Shown: in pieces, positions 37,732 through 48,214 of the stretch
Layout: each line of letters begins with the position of its first letter
Position numbering within the stretch: the stretch's first letter is position 1
Origin: Lepidurus packardi
Taxonomy: Eukaryota > Arthropoda > Branchiopoda > Notostraca > Triopsidae
DNA length: 64,000 nt
Assembly: GCA_023053545.1 (NCBI GenBank)
Contig: JAKZAN010000001.1
Location: 7,150,565 to 7,214,564 of the forward strand
Direction: 5' to 3'
The notes under the pieces: model-generated
The model's input: only the letters and a program-made list of their open reading frames with translations
Told to the model about the DNA's origin: nothing
Database searches by the model: none
Position numbers and translations under genes: made by a program

Positions 37732-38787
37732 TTATTTTTTCTTGGTGACGTTGACGATTTCTTTTTTTTCTAGGTCTACCGTGAAGTCGAAGTCTTTTGT
37801 CGTTAGTAATTTCACGATGACAGCATTCGCAGTGTCTGGAGTCAGTTGTAGAGTTTCTTCTTGTTTGCAGAAGTCTTTTAGTATGGTTTCTGTCATCGAT
37901 GCTTCGATAATGTTATTATCGTTGAAGAAACCGACTGTGCCTTGGAAAGTTAGTGGAGTCGTTTGTCTAAGTTGAATTTTTTTGCAGTTTGTGCACGTAA
38001 TGGTAGGGTCATCGTTATCTGGAATGGTCGGTTGTCGTTCTGTTTTTTTTTTGCAGGCTAGGCAGGTTTGGAAAATACCAATGTTGCAGTGGGCTATGGC
38101 TTCCAGTATGATGGGCTCCGTTGTGTCGTCTAAAATGGGTTGCTGGATGTCCAGTTGGGCTTCTGTTCTTGTAAAGAACGATTGCTGCGTCAAGGCGAAG
38201 TTTTGATAATCTTGATTATAGATGACATCGGTAATTTCGTAAACTTTGTTTTTTTCGATAGTAACTGTTTGGTTTTTCCAGGTAATTAGTGTGGAAGTAC
38301 AGGTATCGTCTCCAATTGTTATTTCGCGGAACGTTTGCCCTTTGTTCGTTGTCTTCTCTTCGCTAATGTTTTGGATTTGAACGATGATTTTGTAACGGGT
38401 GTCGGGAAACTCTATACAAGTTTGAAGTGTGGCTTGTTGCTGTTTTCTTGGCGAATAATTAAATTTGAGCGTTTGATTTGTCTCGCTGATTTGCGAAGAT
38501 TGGGTAATCTTAATAAGATCGTATTTAGTTCTTTTTTGTGGAGTCTGACCTGAAGGTGAGCTATTCGGTAGGATTTGGATGGTGATGGGTATCTTGGCGG
38601 TCGAATAACGTTTAATTCTGCTATAGGAGCCAGCAATAAACGACAAACATTCTTCGTATGTATTGTCCGACGTCTGCAGAAAAAAGCGAAAATTTTGGCC
38701 TGGAATTTTGGTGTACTTCGATGGACTCTGGTTTTGGCGCAAAGGGGTTATGTCATGGACGTACCCGGTGTAAGCGTCTGCTCCCAT
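37732..38787 (-). CDS. RPA-like OB-fold protein of the Helentron, copy 2
   Basis: Predicted protein identical to that at 25488-26543: 351 aa, OB-type regions, and a CLACKKK/CTNCKKI zinc site. The upstream 88-nt leader intron and TATA module (39023-39030) are conserved. Complete identity at protein level between two copies, one of them on a defective element, means either very recent duplication or gene conversion. Confidence 0.82.
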   Translation of the reverse strand: MGADAYTGYVHDITPLRQNQSPSKYTKIPGQNFRFFLQTSDNTYEECLSFIAGSYSRIKRYSTAKIPITIQILPNSSPSGQTPQKRTKYDLIKITQSSQISETNQTLKFNYSPRKQQQATLQTCIEFPDTRYKIIVQIQNISEEKTTNKGQTFREITIGDDTCTSTLITWKNQTVTIEKNKVYEITDVIYNQDYQNFALTQQSFFTRTEAQLDIQQPILDDTTEPIILEAIAHCNIGIFQTCLACKKKTERQPTIPDNDDPTITCTNCKKIQLRQTTPLTFQGTVGFFNDNNIIEASMTETILKDFCKQEETLQLTPDTANAVIVKLLTTKDFDFTVDLEKKEIVNVTKKK

Positions 38788-39014
38788 GGTTGCCGTTTCT
38801 GGTGGAAAGAGAATAAGACATGATGAGAAGAGTTGCAGTGAAGAACTATTGGATTAAAAAGTTGTGAAATGAAACTATTTACTTACTTTTGCAATAGGGT
38901 GTTTCGGAATGGTGAGGTGAAATTGCTTTCAATTTCTTTTTTGGAACTGTATGATGAATATTGATTTGCACTTAGTGTTTGGGAGCTGTGAGTGGACTGT
39001 TTTCTGTCATTCCG

Positions 39015-39075
39015 TGTGAGGTCTTTTATAGTCGGGTTCTATCGTAGAGTTGATGCCTGGAAGAGTAGGTTCTTC
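39015..39075 (-). promoter_or_regulatory. Helentron promoter module P2, copy 2
   Basis: On the minus strand a TATAAAAG box (39023-39030 on the plus strand as CTTTTATA), preceded by the same upstream blocks as in copy 1. It is placed about 240 bp before the RPA-like start codon, including the 88-nt leader intron. Confidence 0.65.
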
Positions 39076-40079
39076 GTAAAGTCAAGTTCGGTCAAAGTCC
39101 AATCATGGAGGCAAAGGTTCAAGTCAATTAGTCAGGTCATTTTCTTCCTTTTGTTAATGAAAAGGGTACAATTTAGAAAGAAAAAATTTCAAAGGTGTAC
39201 CAGCAGTTAGGGATGGTCAATTGAAATTTGTATCCTTAGTTCGAGTGTCAAAGCACATTTTGAAGTTTTCTTGCTTAGTAGCTGGATGCAGTTGTCTTAT
39301 TGTTTGCCGCTTTTGGTGTGTTTTTAAAAGGTGTCACGTTGTGGAAGGCAGTTAAATTGCAGTTGGGTTATGCGTATATCGAGTTAAAATAGAGAAAAAT
39401 ACATGATGGTTTTGTATTATACGGAAATCCCAAACTATTTATCTAAAATGCAAGAAATATATATTATGTACCTGAGGTAAATCTTTGAAAATGAAAACAT
39501 CATATTTGTTTTAAAACATACCAATATTTTGAAATGTACTAAAATTGGTAAAAAAAGTGTTGACCGTTTAATTGGGTGGGAGGGTCCAAACGTCGTGAAA
39601 TTTGTATGACGCCGCATTTATGGACGTTCCCTTATTAATAGGGAATGCTTTTCCTTAAAATAGCTTTCGATAATGATCGAAGCCATTTATTCGTAGGGCA
39701 ATTCGTTTTACGACTTGATGATTTTAGAATGGTTGGAAATTTTTTGGATTGTTATTTTTACAAACGAAATAGAATCGGTGGTATCTATGCCGGTATTGGT
39801 GCTCATGGGAAATGTTGTCATATTCCATACCTACTATAAGGAAATACTTATAGAACAACATTATAGTTTCACCTGATTATTGCTGAGCTGCGTAACTGTC
39901 CGTGTTAAGAACGTGGAATATTCGATTTGTTATTTATGATTAATAGCAGAAAAATGTATTTAAAATGTGTGATCTGAATGTACATTTTACTGTCACTGGG
40001 TGTTTGCGGAGTATATTATTGTGTCTGTCTTTTTGCGATGCGGAATTTTGTACTGCTTAGCTATATGATGTGATTATGG

Positions 40080-40600
40080 CATGTTTTGTAGCTTCGTATT
40101 TACAAGTCTGACATTTGAATGTAAACAACTTTATGATCTGAATATACCGGGAGTTGAACAAATTTTTGGGCTTCGGCACAGCATGTATAAATTGGTGTGG
40201 TTGGGAGTTTTCCTTTTTTTATTTGTATTGTGTGTAAGTGGCGTATTCCGTGTAGCCTGCAGTAATAAGACAAGGTACGTATTTGAAAGTGCTGTCGATC
40301 GAGGGATTACTGAAAGTAGTGAATTTTGTTGTTAAAGCATTTATTTTGTTAACGTACCGAAAGTTGCAAAATTCTTACGTTTCAGTTCAAAAAGGGTGTA
40401 GGGGACTTTTTTCTTTTTGTCGTATGTTTACGTTTGTACTCATCAGGGCTGAAGCTACTCGATGTCTTGATACGACAGGGAATTTCGCCATAGTTTATGT
40501 GGACTGTAAGAAACAAAAATTATATTCATGACGTTATAAGTGAAAGAGTAACGTGGTTAAGGTCAATAAAAACGCTTACCGAAAGTTGAACAAATCCATA
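40080..40600 (-). repeat. Splice-bounded ~210-bp units, group 1 (copy 2)
   Basis: On the minus strand, donor-like sites ACTTTCG/GTAAGC recur at about 40578, 40357 and 40146 with acceptors (TTTCTTACAG, CTACTTTCAG) between them, spaced about 211-222 bp. They correspond to 23690-24135 of copy 1. No long open frame. Confidence 0.5.
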
Positions 40601-40631
40601 TGTATCGGTCCAACTGTTTTCTGTCATTCCG

Positions 40632-40690
40632 TGTGAGGTCTTTTATAGTCGGGTTCTATCGTAGAGTTGACGTGTGGAAGAGTAGATTCT
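40632..40690 (-). promoter_or_regulatory. Helentron promoter module P1, copy 2
   Basis: TATA box at 40640-40647 (complement), followed downstream on the minus strand by the donor at about 40578 and the same mini-exon units as in copy 1. Sequence beyond it (about 40790-41640) is a diverged repeat of about 39170-39900, so promoter and flank were duplicated as a block. Confidence 0.6.
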
Positions 40691-40899
40691 TCGTAAAGTC
40701 AAGTTCGGTCAAAGTTGAATCATTAGGAGAAAGGTTTAAGTCATTAGTCAAGTCATTTTCCTCGCTTTGTTAATGAAAAGGGTAAATTAAGAAAGAAAAA
40801 ATTTCAAAGGTGTAGAAGCAGTAGCGACAGTCAATTGTAATTCTCATCCTTATTTCGAGTGTCAAAGCACGTTCTGAAGTTTTCTTGCTTGGTAGGGAT

Positions 40900-41050
40900 A
40901 AGGGGTGGACTGGCCTATGGGGCATTGGGGCAGGTGCCTCATGTGCCGGCTCAAATGCCCCATGCGGCGGCTCAAATTCCTTCTTTATTACTCAGCGGCA
41001 CCGGCAGGTAGAAAATCCCCATTGCCCGCTGTAGAGCCAGTCCGCTCCGG
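40900..41050. mobile_element. hAT-type MITE nested in Helentron copy 2
   Basis: 151 bp with imperfect terminal inverted repeats (AAGGGGTGGACTGGCC against CCGGAGCGGACTGGCT) and an 8-bp target duplication GTAGGGAT (40892-40899, 41051-41058). GGGGTGGACTGGCC-type ends are widespread in hAT MITEs. It has no coding capacity. Confidence 0.7.
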
Positions 41051-42283
41051 GTAGGGATGCAGTTAATTGTCACTGATGTTTGCCGCTTTTGTGTGTTTTT
41101 AAAGGGTGTCATGTTGTGGAAGGCAGTTGAGAAATTGTAGTTGGGCTACGTATGGAGTGGAAATATAGAAAATACTTGATGGTTTTGTATGACAGGGAAA
41201 TCCGAAACTATTTATCTAAAATGCAAGAAATATATATTATGTACATGAGGTAAATCTTTGAAAATGGAAACATCGTATTTGTTTTAAAACTTACCAATAT
41301 TTTGAAATGTTCTAAAATTGGTAACAAAGTGTTGACCGTTTGGCCGGTTTGGGTGGATGGGTCTAAATGGCGTGAAATTTTTATGACGCCGCGTTTACGG
41401 ACGCTCCCTTATTAATTGGGATACTGGTTTTCCTTGAAGTATAGTTTTCGATAATGATCGAAGCCATTTATTCGTAGGGGAATTCGTTATACAAGCTGAT
41501 GATTTTATAATGTTTGTAAATTTTCTGGATTGTTATTTTTACAAACGAAATAGAATCGGTGGCATCTATATATATAGTCGTGTTATGGGAAATCTTGTCA
41601 TATTCCACCCACTATGAGGAAATACTTGTAGAACAACGTTTTAGTTTCAGTTATTTACTTACTTTAGTCTGTGGGAGTTTGGAAATGGCAGCTGAAGGCG
41701 GTGGGAAAGTGTGCTAGTGTTTGATGTAGTGTTTGTTGTAAAATGAGAATGAACGTAAGTGTTGCGGGACAGCAAGACGTGAAAGGTCTGAGTGTGATAC
41801 GCACGGTATTGTTGATGAATCCTGTATCTTGTTGAATACATGATATTCTAGGCAAAACTGTGAAAATCAATATTTGTCAAATAGTTGTATTCCAAATTCT
41901 AGAGTGAAAGGAGCTGATTAGACTATATGTGTAGTTATATATATACACTTTTGTAGACTTTGGGACGATTGTATAAATCTTTTTTGTTTTCGGTATTCTT
42001 TAGAATTATTTTCACATATCGTATTTGCAGATGAATTTATTTGAATTATTATTTACTTATGTACATTTGCTTTGTATAATTATATTTATATAATTTAACA
42101 GGCATTGCCCATTTTGTTATGTATTCGATGAGGCATATACATTTGTGTGATTCTGATAGGCTTGAAGCTCCGTATTTGGTAATTGAATGAAAATAACTTT
42201 GTGATCTAATAGTACGTTTCATGAACAGTTGTAGAATTAGGTATGTTTGAGTAAATATGATGTAACGTTAATGATGAATATAG

Positions 42284-42410
42284 CAGGCCCGTATCAGGGG
42301 GGGGGGTTTGGGGGTTCAAACCCCCCTCCCCGAAATGTTTTTTCTCCATGACGATATTATATACTACCCCCCAAAACCCCTCCGGAACCAAAATCCTGGA
42401 TAGGGGCCTG
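42284..42410. mobile_element. hAT-type MITE with CAGGCCC ends
   Basis: 127 bp. Terminal inverted repeats are CAGGCCCGTATC and CAGGCCCCTATC (from the right end). Flanking 8-mers GAATATAG and GAGTATAG form a one-mismatch target duplication. It contains GGGGGTTCAAACCCCC, a strong hairpin. A second, left-truncated copy starts at about 42648 through the tandem duplication. Confidence 0.65.
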
Positions 42411-42992
42411 GAGTATAGTCATATGAAGTAATATATATGTTGGTTTGAGTCAGGGGTTTGAGTATGTCAGCAATTTTGAGAGCTTATGTACTGTGAGTAA
42501 AGAGTAAAAATACAACAATCGTTTTGTAGCTTTGTATCGTTGTGAAGCAGGAATTTATTAGTACGAGACTGTGGGAATACACATTTTGTAAGTTACATAT
42601 AGAGTCAGGCTTGGGCGACCTTGGAGTTGAATTGGACACGGGGTTTGGGGGGGTTTGGGGGTTCAAACCCCCCTCCCCGAAATGTTTTTTCTCCATGACG
42701 ATATTATATACTACCCCCCAAAACCCCTCCGGAACCAAAATCCTGGATAGGGGCCTGGAGTATAGTCATATGAAGTAATATATATGTTGGTTTGAGTCAG
42801 GGGTTTGAGTATGTCAGCAATTTTGAGAGCTTATGTACTGTGAGTAAAGAGTAAAAATACAACAATCGTTTTGTAGCTTTGTATCGTTGTGAAGCAGGAA
42901 TTTATTAGTACGAGACTGTGGGAATACACATTTTGTAAGTTACATATAGAGTCAGGCTTGGGCGACCTTGGAGTTGAATTGGACACGGGGTT
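42300..42992. repeat. Direct tandem duplication of ~345 bp in Helentron copy 2
   Basis: A block running from the G-rich part of the CAGGCCC MITE to GACACGGGGTTTG occurs twice in direct order (about 42300-42645 and about 42649-42992) and is essentially identical. The junction lies in GGGGTTTG, which occurs at both ends and would serve as the homology for unequal exchange or slippage. Confidence 0.85.
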
Positions 42993-43079
42993 TGTGTTGT
43001 GTACAGACTGCTGAACTCGGGAATTAACGTGGAAAAAGCCAATGCTACCTAACATGTTGCTCAAGGCAAGTTGGGCGAA

Positions 43080-43740
43080 GTGAATTTCTTTGTCGGTAAA
43101 TAGAACGATTCGGTCTCCGAGAAATAGAACGGTTTTTCGAAGCGGTTTTCGAAACTGTGGCGTCTTTCCTGGAGAAGGTTATCTCAATTTGCCTCTTTCA
43201 AGGACTGCTGAGTTCTGGCTGCGTGACTGGCAGGCTCTAATACGATATCGAGGTGGCAGGAATTTGTGCCCGTGATTTGGTTAAGTACGAAATTTGGCTG
43301 ACTTTTTTTCGGCCCATAGTGCCTGGAAGACATGACATACTTTTCTTGGCCTCTCTTACAGAGTCTCAAGTTGTGGAGCACGGCGTCTTTCAACAGGACA
43401 GGACCAGGACGTATGGTGGACAGATCAGCTTTATATGAGCAACGCGATCGGGATAGCCATTGACCTTGGTCAAGACTTTTGTTGGAGACTTGCTGTCACT
43501 AGAGTCAACAAGGCGCAAATCTTCTTCCGTATTCTCGTCAACAGCAACGTAAAAATAGAAGGCTACTTCGTCGTCTTCAAGTTTTGGGACCTGGAAGGAA
43601 AAATTGACTTTGTACTGGAATTAATTGTTATTATTGCCGGAACGATAACAACAAATAAGTACGGATTATTATGCCCAGTTTTTAACGACAATTTGTACGA
43701 ATCAACCCTATTTGACTGACACGTTTGTGAACGTCAAGTC
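43080..43740. other. Unassigned gene-like island inside Helentron copy 2
   Basis: Composition looks more coding than its AT-rich surroundings. Open stretches exist on both strands (43090-43275 and 43435-43719 on plus, 43184-43393 on minus), but I recognise none. It has no counterpart in copy 1, where this region is deleted. It could be captured host sequence or a decayed part of the element. Confidence 0.3.
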
Positions 43741-45099
43741 CTACTCGTATGACTTAGACAACTCGTTGGTGGAAACTCGCTGAGTTAATTAATTTACCCT
43801 AGGTTTTGCTGTAAATCTTATAGTACAGTCAACTAAGACATGTTCATCTAGCGGCTGCTTAACAAACGCGGTTTCAAGTTCTAAGTATCCATTGGGTATA
43901 TGTTGAACACCAAAGGTATGTCCGTCATGCTGAAGCCAACCATAGCTGTTCACCTTACCGCCTTGGTCGCAAGTATGTTTTGAAAATAATTACGAAATTG
44001 TAGAACGCTCAGAAATGAAGCGGGATTTGACGAACCGTAGACCGCTGTGTCTCTGGCTGACTCGGCTCATGGCGAGACATATCAAAGTGGAATCAAAGAC
44101 GCCAGATCGTGGGTGTGGAGGCCCAAGTAAACTGGTATGCCGGTAAGTACCCCAAATCTAGCTCAGGTACAGTAAGGCCAGTGACAACCACCACCTTACA
44201 AGTCCAGTTTATTAAATTCACTTTCGAATTCTGGAAGTAACGATATAGTTTTTATCAAGATACCTTATTGGGCTCACTTGGGCTTACTTAAAGTCTTTAC
44301 TCGAGTTTCCAGATAAGTTTGGTAGACGAAGTAAAATACAACTGATACGACTGCAGTAGGGAGGATACTGTAAACGCTACTGCTTTTTGAAGTACGCCGG
44401 CATGGTTTTCCTTTATTCTCTAAATTAAATAATTTGAATGTGATTTTCTATATAATATTAATAGGTTCTACATTACTGACGTTACCGGGATGCTTTACAT
44501 GATCTATCTCATTATCGCTCTTGAAAGAACGGTTTTGTCTGTAGCTTTCTTAATTTGTCGAGTACATAACGATCCGCTATTATCTTTATAGGTATAGCAT
44601 GGCTTCCCTTTGTCCTTGCGGGCTTGCGCTGTTGGGCCATTTACTGTAATATAAGTAAATTTTGTTAGCCGTTTTCATGTTTTTATATTAATATTGGGAT
44701 TATAAGTTAAAAGAAAAAGGACTTCACTCGTGAAAAACTTACAGAAATACAGTATAGTAGAAATCTAATGTAAAAGAATATAAAAAAATACGTCTGTTGT
44801 TTTGAAAAAGTATGTAGAGGGCAGGCGCGTCACTTTTGCTATTGGTTGACACAAAATTAAGCCGCGCTTGTTTTGACCAACTGGCTATTAGCAAAAGATT
44901 TGAGTAACTTTTTCATGACTTCAATTTAAATTCGATACATCTGAATCAAATTTATTGGTATTTTAATTTAAAAAATAATATTTTTTTATTCATGAATTGT
45001 GTTGGAGTGCATGAAATTGATACACTCCAAAACAGTTGATGACTGGAATAGATTTTAAATGTAATTAACTGTTAGTGATGTGACGAATTCACGGATATG

Positions 45100-45990
45100 G
45101 TTAAATTCAATAAGAAAAAGCTTACCGAAAGTGTTATATAAATCCTTTTGTTTTGGCTCAGAAAGCTTGTCAGAGACTTCTTTGTGTGTGCATGTGGCCG
45201 AATCCATGAAGTTGACAATGTGAAAGGGTGTAGGAAATCAAATTTGCGTCTATGAGTTTACTGAAAGTAATCGTAAATGTCGGTATGATAATGCAATTAA
45301 TGAAAGTTAATGGAAAAGCTTACCGAAAGTGACAAAGTTTTTAGGTTTCGGCCCGTAAAGTGAGGGATTGATACTTTTCTTGTTCTTTTTTTTATGTCAT
45401 GTAGGCTATATCAGTGGCGGATTCCATACAGCCTGCACTATAACGAAGGGTATGTATTTGAAGGTGTCTAGACAGGTTTGAGTGAAAGTAGTGAACTTTG
45501 TTATAATAAAGATTCATGTTGTTGAATTCTAAAAGGAAAACTTACCAGGAGTTGCAACATTTCTAGGTTTCATCTCATTAAAGGGGTGTAGGGGACTCTT
45601 ATTGTTATAAAGTGATGATTCCGTAAAACCAGCAGTCTGAAAGGGGTACGCGCGTAGTTGTATTGGTCTAGCTGTTTACATTGTCTGTCTCTGAAAAAGT
45701 AATAAACCTTGTTATTATTATATATAAGCTTTATATTCTTTACTTCAAGAAAGCTTACCAAAAGGTTCAGGAATCTTTAGGATTGGTCTCGAAAAGTGTA
45801 TTTGGGACCATACAGCATGCAGTGTGAACTTGAATTAGCTTCGTGTATGCAATAGTGACTTGTTTTTCACGTACAGCGTTGCTATAGTATTCAGCATTTA
45901 CGGCTGTTGTATCATTAGATTTCACTAGGGTAGGAACTACTCAGTTTCTCAATATTATACCACCGGGAATTCTGACATATGCTTTATGTG
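45100..45990 (-). repeat. Splice-bounded ~210-bp units, group 2 (copy 2)
   Basis: Four diverged units on the minus strand with donor-like sites at about 45758, 45545, 45323 and 45125 (complement of GCTTACCGAAAGT and variants), spaced 198-222 bp. Each unit carries a recognisable core (AGGTTTCGGC / TGTTTTGGCT, then GGGTGTAGG). They precede the RPA end of the element. Confidence 0.5.
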
Positions 45991-46179
45991 AACTGTAAGA
46001 AAGAAAGGGTATTTTGCATTTTACCGGAATTTTTTGTTTTTGCCTGCAAACAACTTTTTTAAGCATTTTAAACGTCGCTGATTCCAAAAAAAAACAATCA
46101 TTTTGCGCGGAAAGTATTATTTTACTATGTTTTATGTTGCTGTGTTTTACTATGGTTGCTGTTGAAGACAGGTATGTGA

Positions 46180-46545
46180 TTAGGTTAGGTTAGGTTACGT
46201 TAGGTTAGGTTACGTTAGGGCCGATTTCCACTGAAGGTTAAGGCGCTTAGCCTATATGCTTAAGACAATTCAAACAAAAATAATTCACCAAAAGGATAAT
46301 TCATGATAATTCACCAAATAATTCAGTTTGATGAAGGAGGCGTAACCTCATAAAACTGAATTATTTGGTGAATTGTCATGAATTATCCTTTTGGTGAATT
46401 ATTTTTGTTTGAATTGTCTTAAGCATAGGCTAAGCGCCTTAACCTTCGGTGGAAATCGGCCCTTAGGTTAGGTTAGGTTACGTTAGGTTAGGTTAGGTTA
46501 GGTTAGGTTAGGTTACGTTAGGTTAGGTTAGGTTACGTTAGGTGA
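46180..46545. repeat. Interstitial TTAGG/TTACG telomere-like array, split by a MITE
   Basis: Left part about 46180-46217 and right part 46463-46543 consist of TTAGG repeats with regular TTACG variants. TTAGG is the ancestral arthropod telomere repeat. It lies deep inside a transposon, so it is not a chromosome end. Confidence 0.85.
46218..46462. mobile_element. Palindromic MITE, PIF/Harbinger-like
   Basis: 245 bp, almost entirely a palindrome, with ends GGGCCGATTTCCAC and the exact complement, flanked by TTA on both sides (46215-46217, 46463-46465). A TTA target duplication with GGG-starting ends is typical of PIF/Harbinger. It is inserted in the TTAGG array, whose repeats supply TTA targets. 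Confidence 0.7.
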
Positions 46546-46799
46546 TGTCGATTTGGAATAAATGTTTTGTCGAAAAGGAATGATTATTACATACATAAGA
46601 TTTCCATCTTTTGTGTTGCAAATTTCCATGATACAGTGTTTTCCGCGCGAAATGATTGCTTTTTTTTGGAATTACCGACCCTTAAAATGCCAGAAAAAAT
46701 TGTTTGCAGGCAAAAACAAAAAATTCCGGTAAAGTGCAAAAACTCCGAAAGAAAATATGTATTCATGAAGTTAATTGAAGGAATTATATTATTACATTC

Positions 46800-47060
46800 A
46801 AATAGCGAAAACTTACCGAAAGTAGTACGAATCCTTATGTTTTGGCTGACAAAGGGTGTTGGAAACTTTTTTTATATGTTTATATGTCCCGAGTCCATAA
46901 AGCCGGTAGTGTCAAAGGGTAGGTAATTGAATTCGTCTATTAGGAATCACTGAAAGTAGTAAAGTTGTTATTATCATATTGTAATGCGATTTGAATTATG
47001 AAAGTCAATAGGATAAGCTTACCGAAAGTTCAACAAGTTTTTAGGTTTCGGCTCGGATTT
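46800..47060 (-). repeat. Splice-bounded ~210-bp units, group 3 (copy 2)
   Basis: Two further units with donor-like sites at about 47021 and 46816, separated from group 2 by the inserted foldback element 46007-46746. The groups probably form one array of at least six units before that insertion. Confidence 0.5.
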
Positions 47061-47434
47061 TCGTTTACCAATACCAATATTAGTAAAAAGTGGTGAGTTA
47101 ACGGGTGGGTTGAACAGCAAACATCTGTTACTTAGGTTTGTGGGTGGTCCCGTAGAAGGGAACCAATCCGTGGTTTTTTCGTGTTAGTTTCATGCATGAT
47201 GGTTTCATGCGATCCTGCTAATTTCATTCAGTAAGTATAAGGACATATATACGTACGGAAGTTTCACGGCGCGTGGCTGAATTGTGAAATAGTGTTAATA
47301 GTAATCGGTGATAACTTGTAGTATATCCATATTGTTGAGTATCTTGTATTGTAATTGCTGACCATCTTGTCACTTTTAGTATACAGAATATTTAACTGCT
47401 TATCCGTAGGGTATAAGAATCGGAAATGTCGTGC

Positions 47435-48211
47435 TTATGACTTTGGGATTTCAATGTAAACAATTTTATGATCGGAGTAATATGTTTCGTATACGCCGGT
47501 TTTGGGTTGATTAAAACTGGTGTAAATATGATCTAGTGTTGACATATAGTCAGTGGTATAGGCGGTTATGTGTTGTTGAAGACGTAGGGGTTTAAGTATT
47601 TGTGTTACTTTCGATAAATCTGTTGCACGAGTGTGTATGTCTATATTGAAATCACCTATAATTACTATATTTTCATAAGATGTATCTATATCACTTATTA
47701 AATTGTGTAGCGCATCAAAGAAATTTTCGACGTTGAACCCGTGGTGTCTGTACAAAACGTAGATTGCAAGTGATAGTTGTGCAATATGTAAACTGCAAAG
47801 TTCGAGGTATTTGTTGGAACAACGTCTAGTGAACATTCCGTCGAGTTTTGAATACATAACCATTCCATAAGGTGAATTTCCTTTGTGATTTGTAGTGAAA
47901 TCCATACGGTGTAGATCAAAAGAATCTAGTTTATAATCAGCGTCGTAGTCTGCCGCGCATAAACGAGTCTCACATGCAGCAAATACAGTAGTTGCTTTGA
48001 TGAACGGATCATTTACAAGGTCAAGGAAATGTTTACGCAATGAGACTATATTTAAAAATGCAATCATTTTTGTTTTTGTATGAACAATAGATCTTGGATC
48101 TAATAACGTTAACTGTTGAGGTTTCGTTCGTAAACGATCCATTTCTTTTTTGGTGTCGGAGGAAATTTTAATACCAGGTTCATTGAGATCTTCTATAAAA
48201 AAGTCCCTCAA
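47435..48211 (-). CDS. Helentron endonuclease (EEP fold) domain
   Basis: Open region of 258 codons, the C-terminal part of the Rep-helicase protein. EEP (exonuclease-endonuclease-phosphatase) landmarks: IAFLNIVSLRKHF near the start (the N of the strand-1 metal site), FAACETRL (E motif), VIIGDFNIDIH (GDFN motif), STLDHIYTS (LDHIY) and YYSDHKIVYI (SDH). The order and spacing match the AP-endonuclease-like domains of Helentrons and LINEs. It directly follows helicase motifs, so this is the Helentron fusion rather than a LINE. There is no intact start; the first ATG is internal to the fused protein. Confidence 0.8.
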   Translation of the reverse strand: MRDFFIEDLNEPGIKISSDTKKEMDRLRTKPQQLTLLDPRSIVHTKTKMIAFLNIVSLRKHFLDLVNDPFIKATTVFAACETRLCAADYDADYKLDSFDLHRMDFTTNHKGNSPYGMVMYSKLDGMFTRRCSNKYLELCSLHIAQLSLAIYVLYRHHGFNVENFFDALHNLISDIDTSYENIVIIGDFNIDIHTRATDLSKVTQILKPLRLQQHITAYTTDYMSTLDHIYTSFNQPKTGVYETYYSDHKIVYIEIPKS

Positions 48212-48214
48212 GCC

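Larger units (their letters stand above)
46007..46746. mobile_element. Foldback-type element with ~105-bp inverted repeats
   Basis: 740 bp. The two ends are inverted repeats of roughly 105 bp with good identity (shared TTTACCGGAATTTTTTG, TTTTTGCCTGCAAACAA and ATTCCAAAAAAAA blocks). An 8-mer GAAAGAAA flanks it on both sides (45999-46006 and 46747-46754). That 8-mer is low-complexity, so hAT assignment is tentative. Inside is a TTAGG array holding a second MITE. Confidence 0.65.

Noticed and set aside
43435-43719. Weak Hsp70-like look (AIDLGQDFCW) at the start of an open frame
   Set aside because: Only the first few residues resemble the ATPase loop; the rest does not, so it was not called.
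46180-46545. A true telomere or chromosome end
   Set aside because: The TTAGG array is short, has regular TTACG variants, is split by a MITE and lies inside two other elements.
45100-47060. CRISPR-like array of regularly spaced repeats
   Set aside because: Units are ~210 bp, diverged along their whole length and bounded by eukaryotic splice motifs; there are no short identical repeats with unique spacers.
47435-48211. LINE endonuclease
   Set aside because: No LINE reverse transcriptase is nearby; the domain directly follows PIF1 helicase motifs, which is the Helentron order.
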